Assembly: GCA_023159155.1 (NCBI GenBank)
Contig: JAJNNX010000007.1
Coordinates: 682,001 to 746,000, forward strand
Direction of reading: 5' to 3'
DNA length: 64,000 nucleotides
Origin: Ustulina deusta
Taxonomy: Eukaryota; Ascomycota; Sordariomycetes; Xylariales; Xylariaceae
Below, one piece after another: positions 34,480 to 44,583 of the stretch. The notes below the pieces were generated by a model. It was given only the letters and a program-made list of their open reading frames with translations. It had not been told where the DNA came from and made no database searches. A program made the position numbers and the translations under genes. Numbering within the stretch: position 1 is the first letter of the stretch; each line of letters opens with the position of its first letter.

Positions 34480-35830
34480 CATTGAACTTCAAAGACGAGG
34501 CCGAGAGCGATGTTGGTATGCTTGCTGTAGATCTCAGTGCCGAAGCAGCGCTGCCGTATCCGAACAAACACAATAGGAACGCGTTTATTGCATGCTTTGA
34601 CAGTCCCTGCGGTCTGACTACGGAGACCTGGCTGAAGAGGTCAAAGCCACTAGCCATTTTGCTAGGCTTTGCAGGTGGACGCGGCATATCACAGCAAGTG
34701 CGTGGACAAAGAGTACCATAAGTTTCTTGCCACCAATGACAAGTTCACACCTTTCGGTGTCTCGTCTCCAGGTGTCAACCTGTACTTATCTGGTACAGGT
34801 TCGAAGCAGGAACTAGCAACCTACTCGTGATATTGGAAAACTAATATGGTCTCCCCAGTGTGTTTCAGCGATGCACTGAAACAAATGATTACGAAAGAAT
34901 CACCAAACTTCCTTGTTGAGATTAGTCCATCGAGTGCTCTAGCTAGGCCACTGCCGTAGGTGCTCAAGTCTTTGCCGACCAGCGGAGACGTCTCGTACTG
35001 TGCGACCTGGGCGCGTAGTGCCAGCGCCAGGAAAGCAAGCCCTCTTTGATGTAGCTGTCCGTCTTGTCGTCACTGGCGCTCCCATCGATCTATCGGTCAT
35101 CAACAAACATGACGAGAAGGCACGTACTATCGTCGATCTTCCTAACTATTCCTAGAACCATATAGTTACAAATATTGGAACGAGAGTGCTGCAGGCAAGG
35201 AATAGCGATTTAAAAAAATATGTTGTTCACAATCTCCTGGGAGGCAAGATTTTGGGTACACCCTGGCAGGCCCCAGTATGGCGCAACCGGCTTAACGTTT
35301 TCAACGCGCCAATTGAGGAAACACTCGAAGACACCGCAACCTCACGATCACCGCAACTAGCGAGCAGGTGGTATAAGGTAGAATATGACATCGGAATGGA
35401 CATTGGACCTGCATTTCGGAAGCTCATAAGTATCAAGGCGACATTGGTGTAATAATCCTGGTCGCGCCCGACCTGGCCAGGACAAAAGCTGGGTCACCAA
35501 TACATCCGTCTACGATTCTAAAAGTGGTGTCTTAGCGGTACGCATTGCTGGACAAAACTACGTCAAGCTAGACGTACCTCCACGGCCTGACCTGACACGT
35601 TCGACCTTGTGTGCTGGAAGTCTGATGTTACTTCGCTTACCCAAGACCAGATGATGTACCTTCCACCTGAAAATTCATCGCAAAGTGCCGAGATCCTGCG
35701 GCTTAGCGATGAGATAGAACCTGGTAAACCGCTGAGGGCATACAGACTCGACTCATTGACGGAGTCGAGTTGCGAAACTAGATCCATTATTATGTGTCAG
35801 CCTAAGGCAGTCATGCTGCATGTAAAATGA
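34480..35830 (+). pseudogene. Relic of a highly reducing polyketide synthase (AT, DH, start of MT)
   Basis: In order along the + strand: acyltransferase pieces (VGMLAVDLSAEAALPY, NAFIACFDSPC, AYHSKCVDKEYHKF, YWKTNMVSPVCFSDALKQM, NFLVEISPSSALARPLP), the AT-DH linker (VAVRLVVTGAPIDLSVINKH, TIVDLPNYS), the dehydratase start (KILGTPWQAPVWRNRLNV), its second half (RWYKVEYDIGMDIGPAFRKL, SWVTNTSVYDSKSGVLAVRI) and post-DH sequence (LVCWKSDVTSLTQDQMMYL). At least three in-frame stops are seen, one where W is expected after NYS and one where Q is expected before VLKSLP, which are C-to-T type changes. Several one-base frameshifts occur. The dehydratase catalytic His region is missing. Weak similarity may go on to about 36150. 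The ketosynthase is absent. Confidence 0.82.
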
Positions 35831-37754
35831 ACAGGAAGTGTTACGGTGCGTATGTATTAGCTGCAGGCAGCTTAAACGCCCGACTTCACTACGTTCTACT
35901 TTTGTCAGTAGTGCCACTGTATGATAGGATTCCCGAAGATCCGGACGACGAGACGAGCTAAGATGGAGAGTATTGCAGCATCAAATACGATAACAAAAGA
36001 CATCTGAAGACCACATTACCAGACAGAGATAGCAAGCAATAGCAGGTTGTCGGTTTGACCCCCGTTGTTAATGACGTCCAGCCTACTTGGGTTGATCTAG
36101 AAATTCGGAAGATTGAAAGTCTATTGGATTAACCTGCCAGGGAGATTTTCGAGAAAGAAGTAGAAAGAACTTGCAAGAATAGAATAACACCGCCTGGAGA
36201 GAGAAAAAAAAGATTTCACGCTAGACGAGACCGAGAAGTCGAGGAGCATGGTGAATCAGGAACGGCCAACTCTTGGTAGCAAAAAGGTTGGGCAGCTTAA
36301 TGACCTGTAATTAGTTCATGTGTATCTACGGCCCGCACGGCTGGAACCGGAACACCACCTCATGAGCGCGGTATTATGATTTGCTGAATTAGCCCACACC
36401 TTGTACAAACTGCGGATTTAATAGAGCTAGCTATCGTATAGTATTACTATTAACTGAAATACGACATAAAAGTAAGGTGGCGGGAAGTTGCATGCCAAGC
36501 ACGGGAGATCGACAAACTCCCCATAATTTTGGGCAACCCTCCACGAACCCCGGTGATGTCGTGTCAAGTAGTCACTGAAGCGCCCACTAGATACTCAGTG
36601 GTATTTCTGGGGATCTGGCATTCGTTCCAAAAGTGCCTTTGGTGATAACTGCGGTATGGTGATATACCGTGTGAGGAGGTGCCTACCATCTTCCCTCTGG
36701 CACACCGATGTACCAATGCTCCATCGCTTCATGGTGTTGATACCAATAGAATCAAAACGCCGCTCTTCGTCCGTCCTTGTTTCTTCCAAACTAGGCTGTC
36801 GGTATGCCTCATTTAAGCATATAAATCATGTTGCATGCGTCATTGGTCCCGGCTTAGTCTGACGGCTAGTCGACAAATGTGAGGAAGCTTCAAGAAGCCG
36901 GCGGGGTGATAGCGACGAACTCCTAATGGTTGTATTTGGGTTTCTCTGTAGGTGATGGTCTACTAACCATATCAAACCTAATGTCCGATTACCATCCAGT
37001 CGCCGGTCATCTACTTATGGCTTACCGATCAGAGTCACGTTAAGGAAATTGGGGGGTAGGACATATAACAGTGTGGGATCAAAGGGAGGTAGGCACGTAA
37101 TCGGGGGATACTGTATTCCGTCGTAGAAGTGCTGGTCACGAAGTTTGATGGAACAAACACTTGTATTGTAGCCTGCTTTTCCGCCGTGTACGAGGCTAGG
37201 GGGCACTTACATGGCTCGAGGCCTACCACTTAATTCTATAACAACGGACAATTGACTTAACCCATGACCTTTGGTATGGTGCCTTATGTCCTTTGTGATT
37301 CCTAGCCTGGTAGTACTCACTAAAGATGCTGGATGTACTCTCAATTTCATGTGGGTTGAAGATTGTACATGCTCTATTAATTGAAAGCTGGAAACTGTAA
37401 CACAGGTTAGACAACACCACTGATCACTACACTATCAAGCTTATCCATGCATACAACGGGAATTCCATATTCTCTCTACTTGTGAGACGTACGTAACCAG
37501 CCTTACCTTTTTCACATCATAATTAGTCTGTCCTTTTAGTATGGGTCAAAGGGCTGTATCATGTAAATACAAGGCTCCAGGTAGCTCGTTCATGTAAATA
37601 GAAGGGTCTTCCTACCTTCCCGCACAGTTTATATAAGTCAATCAAGCGCTCATATACACACTATTGTACTAGTCCACAACCATTTACGAGGACAGATTTC
37701 TTTTTCGGTCTCTTGACTAGGAAATATCCAATCAGCTTCTTCTAACATCTCAAA
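35831..37754. other. Spacer between PKS relic and P450
   Basis: The first 300 bases may be further PKS decay (GEYCSIKYDNKRHL, WVDLEIRKIESLLD), but I cannot place them firmly. The rest shows no gene. The P450 promoter is at the right end. Confidence 0.4.
37630..37636 (+). promoter_or_regulatory. TATA box of the P450 gene
   Basis: TATATAA lies 119 bases before the P450 start codon, a usual distance for a fungal gene with a short leader. This is a motif match only. Confidence 0.4.
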
Positions 37755-39672
37755 ATGGTCACGACCTTTGCGGTAATTATGATCTTAGCATTTGCTATCA
37801 TATACCATCGCTCCTCACTTGGAAGAACAAGTCAGGAACTACCAGAACCGCCAGTTGTTCGCACTATGGTTCCTTTCTTTGGCCATATCATTGGAGTGAT
37901 TCGGTATGGAAAGAACTACTATCAGCGTCTCAGGTAAGTACTCATTCGCTCACTCGTTTAGATGGGCAAAGCTAAGCTAGTTTGAATAGAGACCAGTGCC
38001 AACTTCCGATAGTCACACTGCCACTTGCTGGATTGAGAGTTTATGCAGTGTTCTCAGTCCCAATCGTCCAATCAATTCAGAAGCAAACTCATTCCTTTTC
38101 TTTTGAGCCCGTTCAGGCAAGGCTCTCAATGAAGCTATGCGGTGCTAGCAAGGATGCGTACAAAATCTTACAGAGAGACATGCATCAAGAAAATGGCGTG
38201 TACGGAGCTATCCATCGCGTCATGCATCGTACACTGAACCCTGGCGATCTTCTCAATAAAATGCGCATGGTCTCAGCACAATGTGTACGTGACTCTGTCA
38301 ATAATATACAGCCTGGGGCCACCATCAAATTAGATGAATGGGTGAGGCACCATGTTACGCTTGCTACAACAGATGCTATCTACGGACCATACAACCCATT
38401 CCGGGAGAAGGAAGTGGAGACTGCGTTCTGGTAATTAATACTTCCCTGAAGCCAAGGCTGTCACTTCACTAGCTTACCGTTACTATTCTGTACAGGGCGT
38501 TTGAGCAAGCGATTATGTCACGGTTAGGTGGATCCAAGGGATCCATTGGAACGGGTCAACGTTGTTCCGAGAGATCCTGTATATTTACAGCTCATTCCAT
38601 TCCCTTTGTCATGATTAGAACTTAGACTTTAGATCATCCGAATACACCTTTGGTGATCATACATGGTATATGCACTGGTCCCATTTCTCCACTAGATCGC
38701 AACTCCACTCCTCCGTGAGAGATTACTAGCCTTTTTTTGCTCCCAGAATGCTTTTCGCCCCAAGCGATCCGTAATCGGAAAGTCGTATCTGACGCTTTTC
38801 ACCACTATTTCCTGCAGGGCTACCATGAATATGCCTCTGCGCTGATTAAAGGCTTCTACAAAGCCGAGGGTTCATACGGTTACTCACAGTCTGACCGTTC
38901 ACTTTTTGAAGTTGGGTATGTAATGGAGGCCCTGGAAAATACTTACTCTGTTATATTCTGGTTGATATTCTACGTATTTTCAAGTTCAAGAGCATTGCAA
39001 AGGATTCGGCACGAGGTCTCTAGTATAATTACCACTAGCGTGGTAGTGGGCAAAGCAGATGGCAAGCAGACCTCCCAGCATGTCCTTGATATGACAAAAG
39101 TGAAATCTTATTGTCCTTTTCTTGTTTCGACTTTTAAAGAGACCATGCGTCTGCACAGTGCTGGGATCTCCCTTCGCGAAGTTCGTAAGGATACAATTCT
39201 GGACAGCACTTACTGTCTCAAAAAAGGCGCCATGATCGTCATGCCAACTATTTCTATCCACACTGACTCAAGGATATGGGGACCCGACGCTCTTTCATTC
39301 AAACACGATCGCTTTCTATTTGACGAGGCTACCGGTATTCAGAAAGAAAAGGTCTCTCCAGCCGCATTCAGGAGTTTCGGTGGAGGAACAACGCTGTGCC
39401 CTGGGAGGCATTTCGCCACAATGCAGATTATGGTTTGGATTAGCATGCTGGTTATGCGCTTTGATATCAATCCTACTTCCGGATATTGGAAGCAGCCGAC
39501 TGCTGGCAATTTAAATGTGGCCAATGCTATCGTGAGACCTGAACATGATATTGAGGTTAATTTCGCTCCAAGGGACTATTATAACGACGGAATATGGGAT
39601 GTTCGAATCGCTAATTCGGAGGCGACTCTGAGTTTGACGGTGGATAATCTGGTGGATGATAGACAGGTTTGA
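37755..39672 (+). CDS. Cytochrome P450 monooxygenase
   Basis: Exons 37755-37933, 37990-38430, 38496-38522 and 38730-39672 join to 529 residues, the usual length for a microsomal P450. An N-terminal membrane anchor (VTTFAVIMILAFAIIY) precedes a Pro-rich hinge. The ExxR pair lies at Glu353-Arg356 (FKETMRL). The heme-binding loop FGGGTTLCPGRHFA places the axial cysteine near residue 439. The FGGGxxxCPGR form resembles P450s related to CYP7/CYP8. Exon 3 has only 27 nt (AFEQAIMSR) and is followed by a 207-nt intron. The joined segment has the length expected of the family. It lies downstream of the PKS and SDR relics on the same strand and may be the survivor of that cluster. The substrate cannot be told. 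Confidence 0.82.
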
Positions 39673-40705
39673 CGGGAGCGATATACGGGGGCCACAGGTT
39701 AAAGAAGAGGAAGGGGGACGGGGGACCTGCGTGTGGTCATATAAGAGAAGAAAATGTGGCAACCAACTGCTCCCGGTTTGTTACTAACATAAAAAAGAAA
39801 TTACAAGTGTCTCGTCCAACTGCTTTTCTCGCAATGATCCAAAAATTCCATAAAATGTAAGCTCCTTCCGATAACGATGGCCACTGTAGATGCTTCTACA
39901 ACGCCTTCGTCCCAGCAACAAGTGCGGTGTCTGGTATGCATGACTACCATTCTTCAAGGAAGATTTCCCGAATATTAGCCCACATGTGAAGGAAGAAATT
40001 GTTGCAAGTTATATCGGCTGCTTCGTGGACACCTGCAAACCCGCTCCACGTGCTAACAGCGCATCGGCGCCAAGCCTCGCGTAGCCAAGGGTAGATATCA
40101 TTCAGGAACCCAATCTATCTTTTGAGATCGGCCCGACTAATACAACTCGAGCTGATCTGGAGATACGGAATTATTGGCGTCTTCTGGGATGACCACAAGC
40201 AATCGGGTAATCGAGCAGACGAGGACAAGATCAGACCAGTATTTACTATCTTCGGGCCCTTTTTACCGCAGACATTGTCGGTCGGATGGACCTGTGGCAG
40301 CCGGGTTTCAGAAATCAATTGGTAAGATAGTTAGTAACGATACAAACTTGTCCTATAGGCAAAGACTCGAAGCATAAAGCGAAGGGTAGCCTGCTAGAGG
40401 AAAATATACTCTTTGAATACCGGACAGATCACTTCAAACGCACCGGATGGAAAAAGATATTATATGAGGACCCAAAACAGTACCGACGGTCAAGTTGAGG
40501 ACTAAATAACCATAACGACTAAATGATCACAAAACCTACATTTTGAGTCGCGATATAAATTCATATGTGTGACAAATGTGGCTGGAGCTACGACAAGCGT
40601 TGGGGAAATTCTTCTAGTCTTGTCCAGCAACAGAATAACTTCGAACGGGGTTCTATAAATTTTATTAATTTATATCTAAGTCTGATCTATTTGAGAACTA
40701 GCTGC
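39673..40705. other. Convergent spacer with protein-like debris
   Basis: No intact gene. On the + strand an isolated stretch near 39958-40080 reads FPNISPHVKEEIVASYIGC, and another near 40130-40320 reads like coding debris, but neither can be assigned. Confidence 0.35.
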
Positions 40706-41920
40706 TCAACGAGGCATGCGAGAAGCCCGTGGCAATATAACGTCAGCAACGAACCAGTCGCGAGATCCCAGAGGAAGACACCAATGTAGTATCATCCATG
40801 AATCCTTTCCCGGATGGGCGAAACAGCGATGGAAAATGATAGCATCGATGACGGCACAATGACCCGGCAATTCCCTTGGTTGAGAAGTGATAGAGACTGG
40901 ATTTATGCGCGGGTCATTAAGGGCAGGGTCGACGCCATAATTTAAGCTGATGGTGGCTGGGAGATCCACTGGATGACAATTTTGCCCATAATCCTGTGGA
41001 AAAACCAGATCAATAATCTCATTTCCTGTGAGAACGACAGCATGATGCTGAATTAGGTTTGGTTCGCCGATGTCATAGTAATGGCAGCTGGTGCCACTGA
41101 TGCCCTGAATCTGGTATGTACAAATCCACTCATTATTTTGAAAAGTGTACTGTGCGACGGCGTCATTGACAGGAACCAGTGCCCAGAGTGAGTCTGGAGA
41201 CATCTGATAAAGCGATGCAGGCCCTATCGCTTCGCAAGGAATTGTACCATGTAATTTCCATTCGGGTCGGTAATGAGCCTCATCCCTTCTCGATATATGT
41301 TGAGGGCAGCGATAATGTCGTAACTTCCCATCAATACACAAAACCACAGTCTCGAGAGTGGTTCCATCGAATTTGGAAGAATCTGTCGGATCGATCGAAG
41401 TCTGGATTAGAGGAGCTGCGGCGCAAGCTAGTTTCCAAACTCCCTGTTAGTAATGTTGTAACAATATCCGAGAGGCTTGGGCGTGTGAAAGAGACTCTTG
41501 AGGCCAGGCTCGGGGGACGAGAACAAAGTCAACCCTATTCTGCACCAACCAAGGGGGTTATAAAGCTAACATACCGTGCGTAGGAGAGTTCTATTGATCA
41601 GGATCGTGCACCGTCACCGGATCCCCCCAGACATGCGGCCCACTGCCCTCGGCACTGTTGCGTGTGTAGTGCATCAGAACACCGCCTTGTTCAATAACTA
41701 CGACCTCAAGATCTCCGTGTGGTTGCAACAGACGCAGCGAACGGTTCTGGATTATCGAGCCACCAGATATAGGAATTCTAGACACTGTTTCCCGAGAAAG
41801 CCACTCCTCTGTGTCCGCGAGTCGAGAGAAATGTACAAGCCGCGACGGGCTGCGGCGATGAATGGCTATTGTGAGAACGGCCTCCAGACTCCCCAGGGAC
41901 GATTGACACAGCCGGTTCAT
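40706..41920 (-). CDS. Beta-propeller-like repeat protein, possibly decayed
   Basis: Two coding blocks are seen, 41591-41920 and 40706-41443. The second begins after a CTAACAG acceptor and reads GVWKLACAAAPLIQT. Blocks of about 50 residues recur with the pattern G/A-x-x-IIQ ... LEVVVIEQGGVLMHYTR ... W. This resembles fungal lectin- or sialidase-like propeller proteins in which each blade has a (V/L)xHYxR strand. A GTGACG donor after GGDP-like sequence would join the blocks in frame with an intron of about 175 nt, but the first block also ends at a natural TAG, and no signal peptide is found. It may be a pseudogene like its neighbours, or have further 5' exons. Both function and intactness are uncertain. 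Confidence 0.4.
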
Positions 41921-42554
41921 GGTAAAGTAGGTTGTGTATGGTCAAGGCTGGACAATGATGTAGAAAGTGGACAGTGGAAGATACTATCTTGCAAATCAAG
42001 TAATCTTGTTCACAGGTGTTTTTGGTAATACCGTAAGTGTGCAGTTTATGCTGGAAGCGAAGATGATGAAGGAAAATGAGGGAAGAATCCGACGACTTGT
42101 TAGAAACTTTAGAGTATATGCTTCTTCATTCCTCCTTTTCCGCTTCGACCTTGCCGGATATGTGACAATATTGCTAAACTAGGTAGGCACTCTTTCGAGC
42201 CATTTGCAGCCCCAAGGCAAGTTAAGAGGACAATGGAGAGTACGATGGAGAGTACGAGGACGTGAGTTCCTTCGTTCCATCCCATTCAATCCACGACATC
42301 CATCTCCGCACAACTTGTGTGTGAGGTGGATTTAGAGAGCAAACCGTGGATTCCCTTGTCCGAATTGTTGTTTGTCTTGGTATCAAAGCAGAACTACTTT
42401 GTGTGGCAAGAAAACAAAAAAACGACTGTCAATCTTAGAAGGAAGCGAATTGATCTATTCCTAGCCTTCTCGTAATAGCTCAATTTAGGTGGCATCACAT
42501 TTTCTCGTAAATGTAAATAATTGCCCAGGATGGGAGTTACAAGCGAAGGATGGC

Positions 42555-42561
42555 AAAAAAA
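42555..42561 (-). terminator. RNA polymerase III terminator
   Basis: A run of seven T on the - strand begins about 20 nt after the tRNA 3' end, as pol III requires. Confidence 0.65.
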
Positions 42562-42580
42562 GGGCGGTACTTATTGTTTT

Positions 42581-42652
42581 AGGTCTCCCCGGGAATCGAA
42601 CCCAGATTAGCGGAATCAGAATCCGCTGTGATAACCATTACACTAGGAAACC
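42581..42652 (-). tRNA. tRNA-Gln (anticodon CTG)
   Basis: The 72-nt gene folds as a full cloverleaf. The acceptor stem pairs GGTTTCC with GGAGACC. The D arm has GTG/CAC around AATGGTTAT. The anticodon stem GCGGA/TCCGC carries the loop TTCTGAT, so the anticodon is CTG and it reads CAG. The T arm has TTCGATT. The discriminator base is T, as in other fungal tRNA-Gln. There is no intron. The internal A and B boxes (GTGTAATGGTT, GGTTCGATTCC) are intact, so it should be active. Confidence 0.95.
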
Positions 42653-44583
42653 GGCTAAATGCATGCACTGAATCGGCCATTTCATGAATTCTTATGGCTA
42701 GGTACCTAGGTACTAGATAGGATGATCAAACTCTGCATCTTGGGTCACGTGGCAGCTATAACGTGCGTAATACCGTTATCTTTCTGTTTACACAGTGTAC
42801 CGTTTTCTCCGCTGTGCCTTGCTACTAGAGTGTTCTATATTCTGTCTGTTTAATCGCGAGTACTGTTTTGCGACGGCTGTCACATATGTAGGCTTTGACA
42901 ATATTACAGTTCTTATACTTTGTACCTTTGAGTACGCTATTTAAGTGATTAGCCAATGCTTAATTTGCGCAGTCCTGTGTGACGTAGCTTGTTCTTAGCC
43001 ACCGCAATATATTTCCATTCCAATGTTTGCGGTTCTCCGATTAGTCCTTTGAAATATCTTCCTGCATAGATTGTCACTAACCGTATACCGGACGGCATTG
43101 AGAAGAACGACTCCTCTGCATACCCGGATGCCCAAGTTGAATAAATCGGGAGGCGGCATGCTTGGCTGCGGCCAAAGAGACCAGAGCAATAAAAGCAAAA
43201 TATATCGTTGTGAATATGATGCTAATTCCCAGATGGCTCAGCGATTTCTATAGCCTGTAAGGCATACCTCTCTTGGATTGCTTCATTGGGACATTAAAAA
43301 TGCCGATACTGTGACGCCGGAACGTTAGTGAGAAAAGGGGTAAGTAGGATGAATATAACATTGCACCGGTGAGTAATAGCAATCCAGCTAGCGCATCGGA
43401 AAGGCTGATCATCATTAGTCAATGATCGTGGCAATGCTGTTGAAGTACAGAGAACGAAAATGGGCATAGTGATGCCTCGGTTGAGCTAACAACTACTGGG
43501 TAATATTTGCTGCAGAAAGCGTATCATGAATCAATTTTTACGGAATGGCTGGCAATTGCCCCGTGAAAATAACTAAATTATGCGAGATGCAGTCGCGGAA
43601 AACCCAACCCCATTATGACCAGAATAATACTAACCAGTATGCACGTAGTAGTCAGCAATATACGTCGGTAGCCTAACTTCTTAGGTAGCAGTGACAGAGG
43701 AGTTCGTCACCTCCAGTAGATGGAACGTCTATTTTAAATGTATAAGGAAATAGGGACAATCAAAATGTGTCGGCAGTAAATCTAAATCTGTCAGGCCTTT
43801 ACTAAGGCAGTAGCCATATCAAAATCTAAGGCACCGGTGATTTGGGTGCAAAAACGCAGCAAGATTAAAGAGACTTGGGATGAAGGTGCAAACAGTAAAA
43901 GGGAGCAAACTGCGGAAGCTCATCAGTACGAATGCTAGTACTGGGGTAAAGGGGCTCGGTGTATTGCTTTACGCAGCGGAAGCGAGGACTCGAACGGTTA
44001 TATCACTTATCTAACTCCCCTTTGCGTAGCCTAATTGTATTAGAGACAATTCTTTGTCTTTCCATTTCTAATTAGCCCAGAACACCATATAATGGCACCT
44101 CAATCTTACATATAGGCTCACGCCATCTCCATCCTGGAAGAGTGCATATTTATGATGTGATATCGGGCCACACACAAGCTGTGGTGCTCTCAGTTGCATT
44201 GGCTATAGCCTCACTCACAACACGTAACTCAAAGCAATTATATAGACTAGCTTTGTAACCAGTTTCTTATTGATTCTTTGCCGGGGCATTCCGAACTGTC
44301 TCAAACACATTATGAATGAATAATTAAAGACCAAGCAGCATCATCTTTGATGAAAACAAAATCTACAGCTCTAGCGCCCCTTGATACTAAAGCAGTATTT
44401 CAGCAATCTTGACCTTCAGTGAGAATTATGTATAAATCTTTTCCTCACAAGTAGATAGGTCATTAACCCCTTTTATCAGACCCTTATTACTTAGGTCACT
44501 CTAACAATAAATCTCTCGCACAGGCACATTAAGCGATGACACGTTCCCCATGGCGTATCGATTGTATTTCGAGGCACCACTAA

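Larger units (their letters stand above)
41921..44583. other. Gene-poor region with one tRNA
   Basis: Apart from the tRNA-Gln there is no supported gene. TACCTAGGTA recurs at 42703-42712. The stretch from 43000 to 44500 is A/T-rich without coding signals. A fragment near 43975-44030 has a T-arm-like GTTCGAGTCC on the - strand but no tRNA fold. Confidence 0.4.

Noticed and set aside
43975..44030. tRNA-like T arm on the - strand
   Set aside because: Only GTTCGAGTCC is tRNA-like; no acceptor or anticodon stem can be paired.
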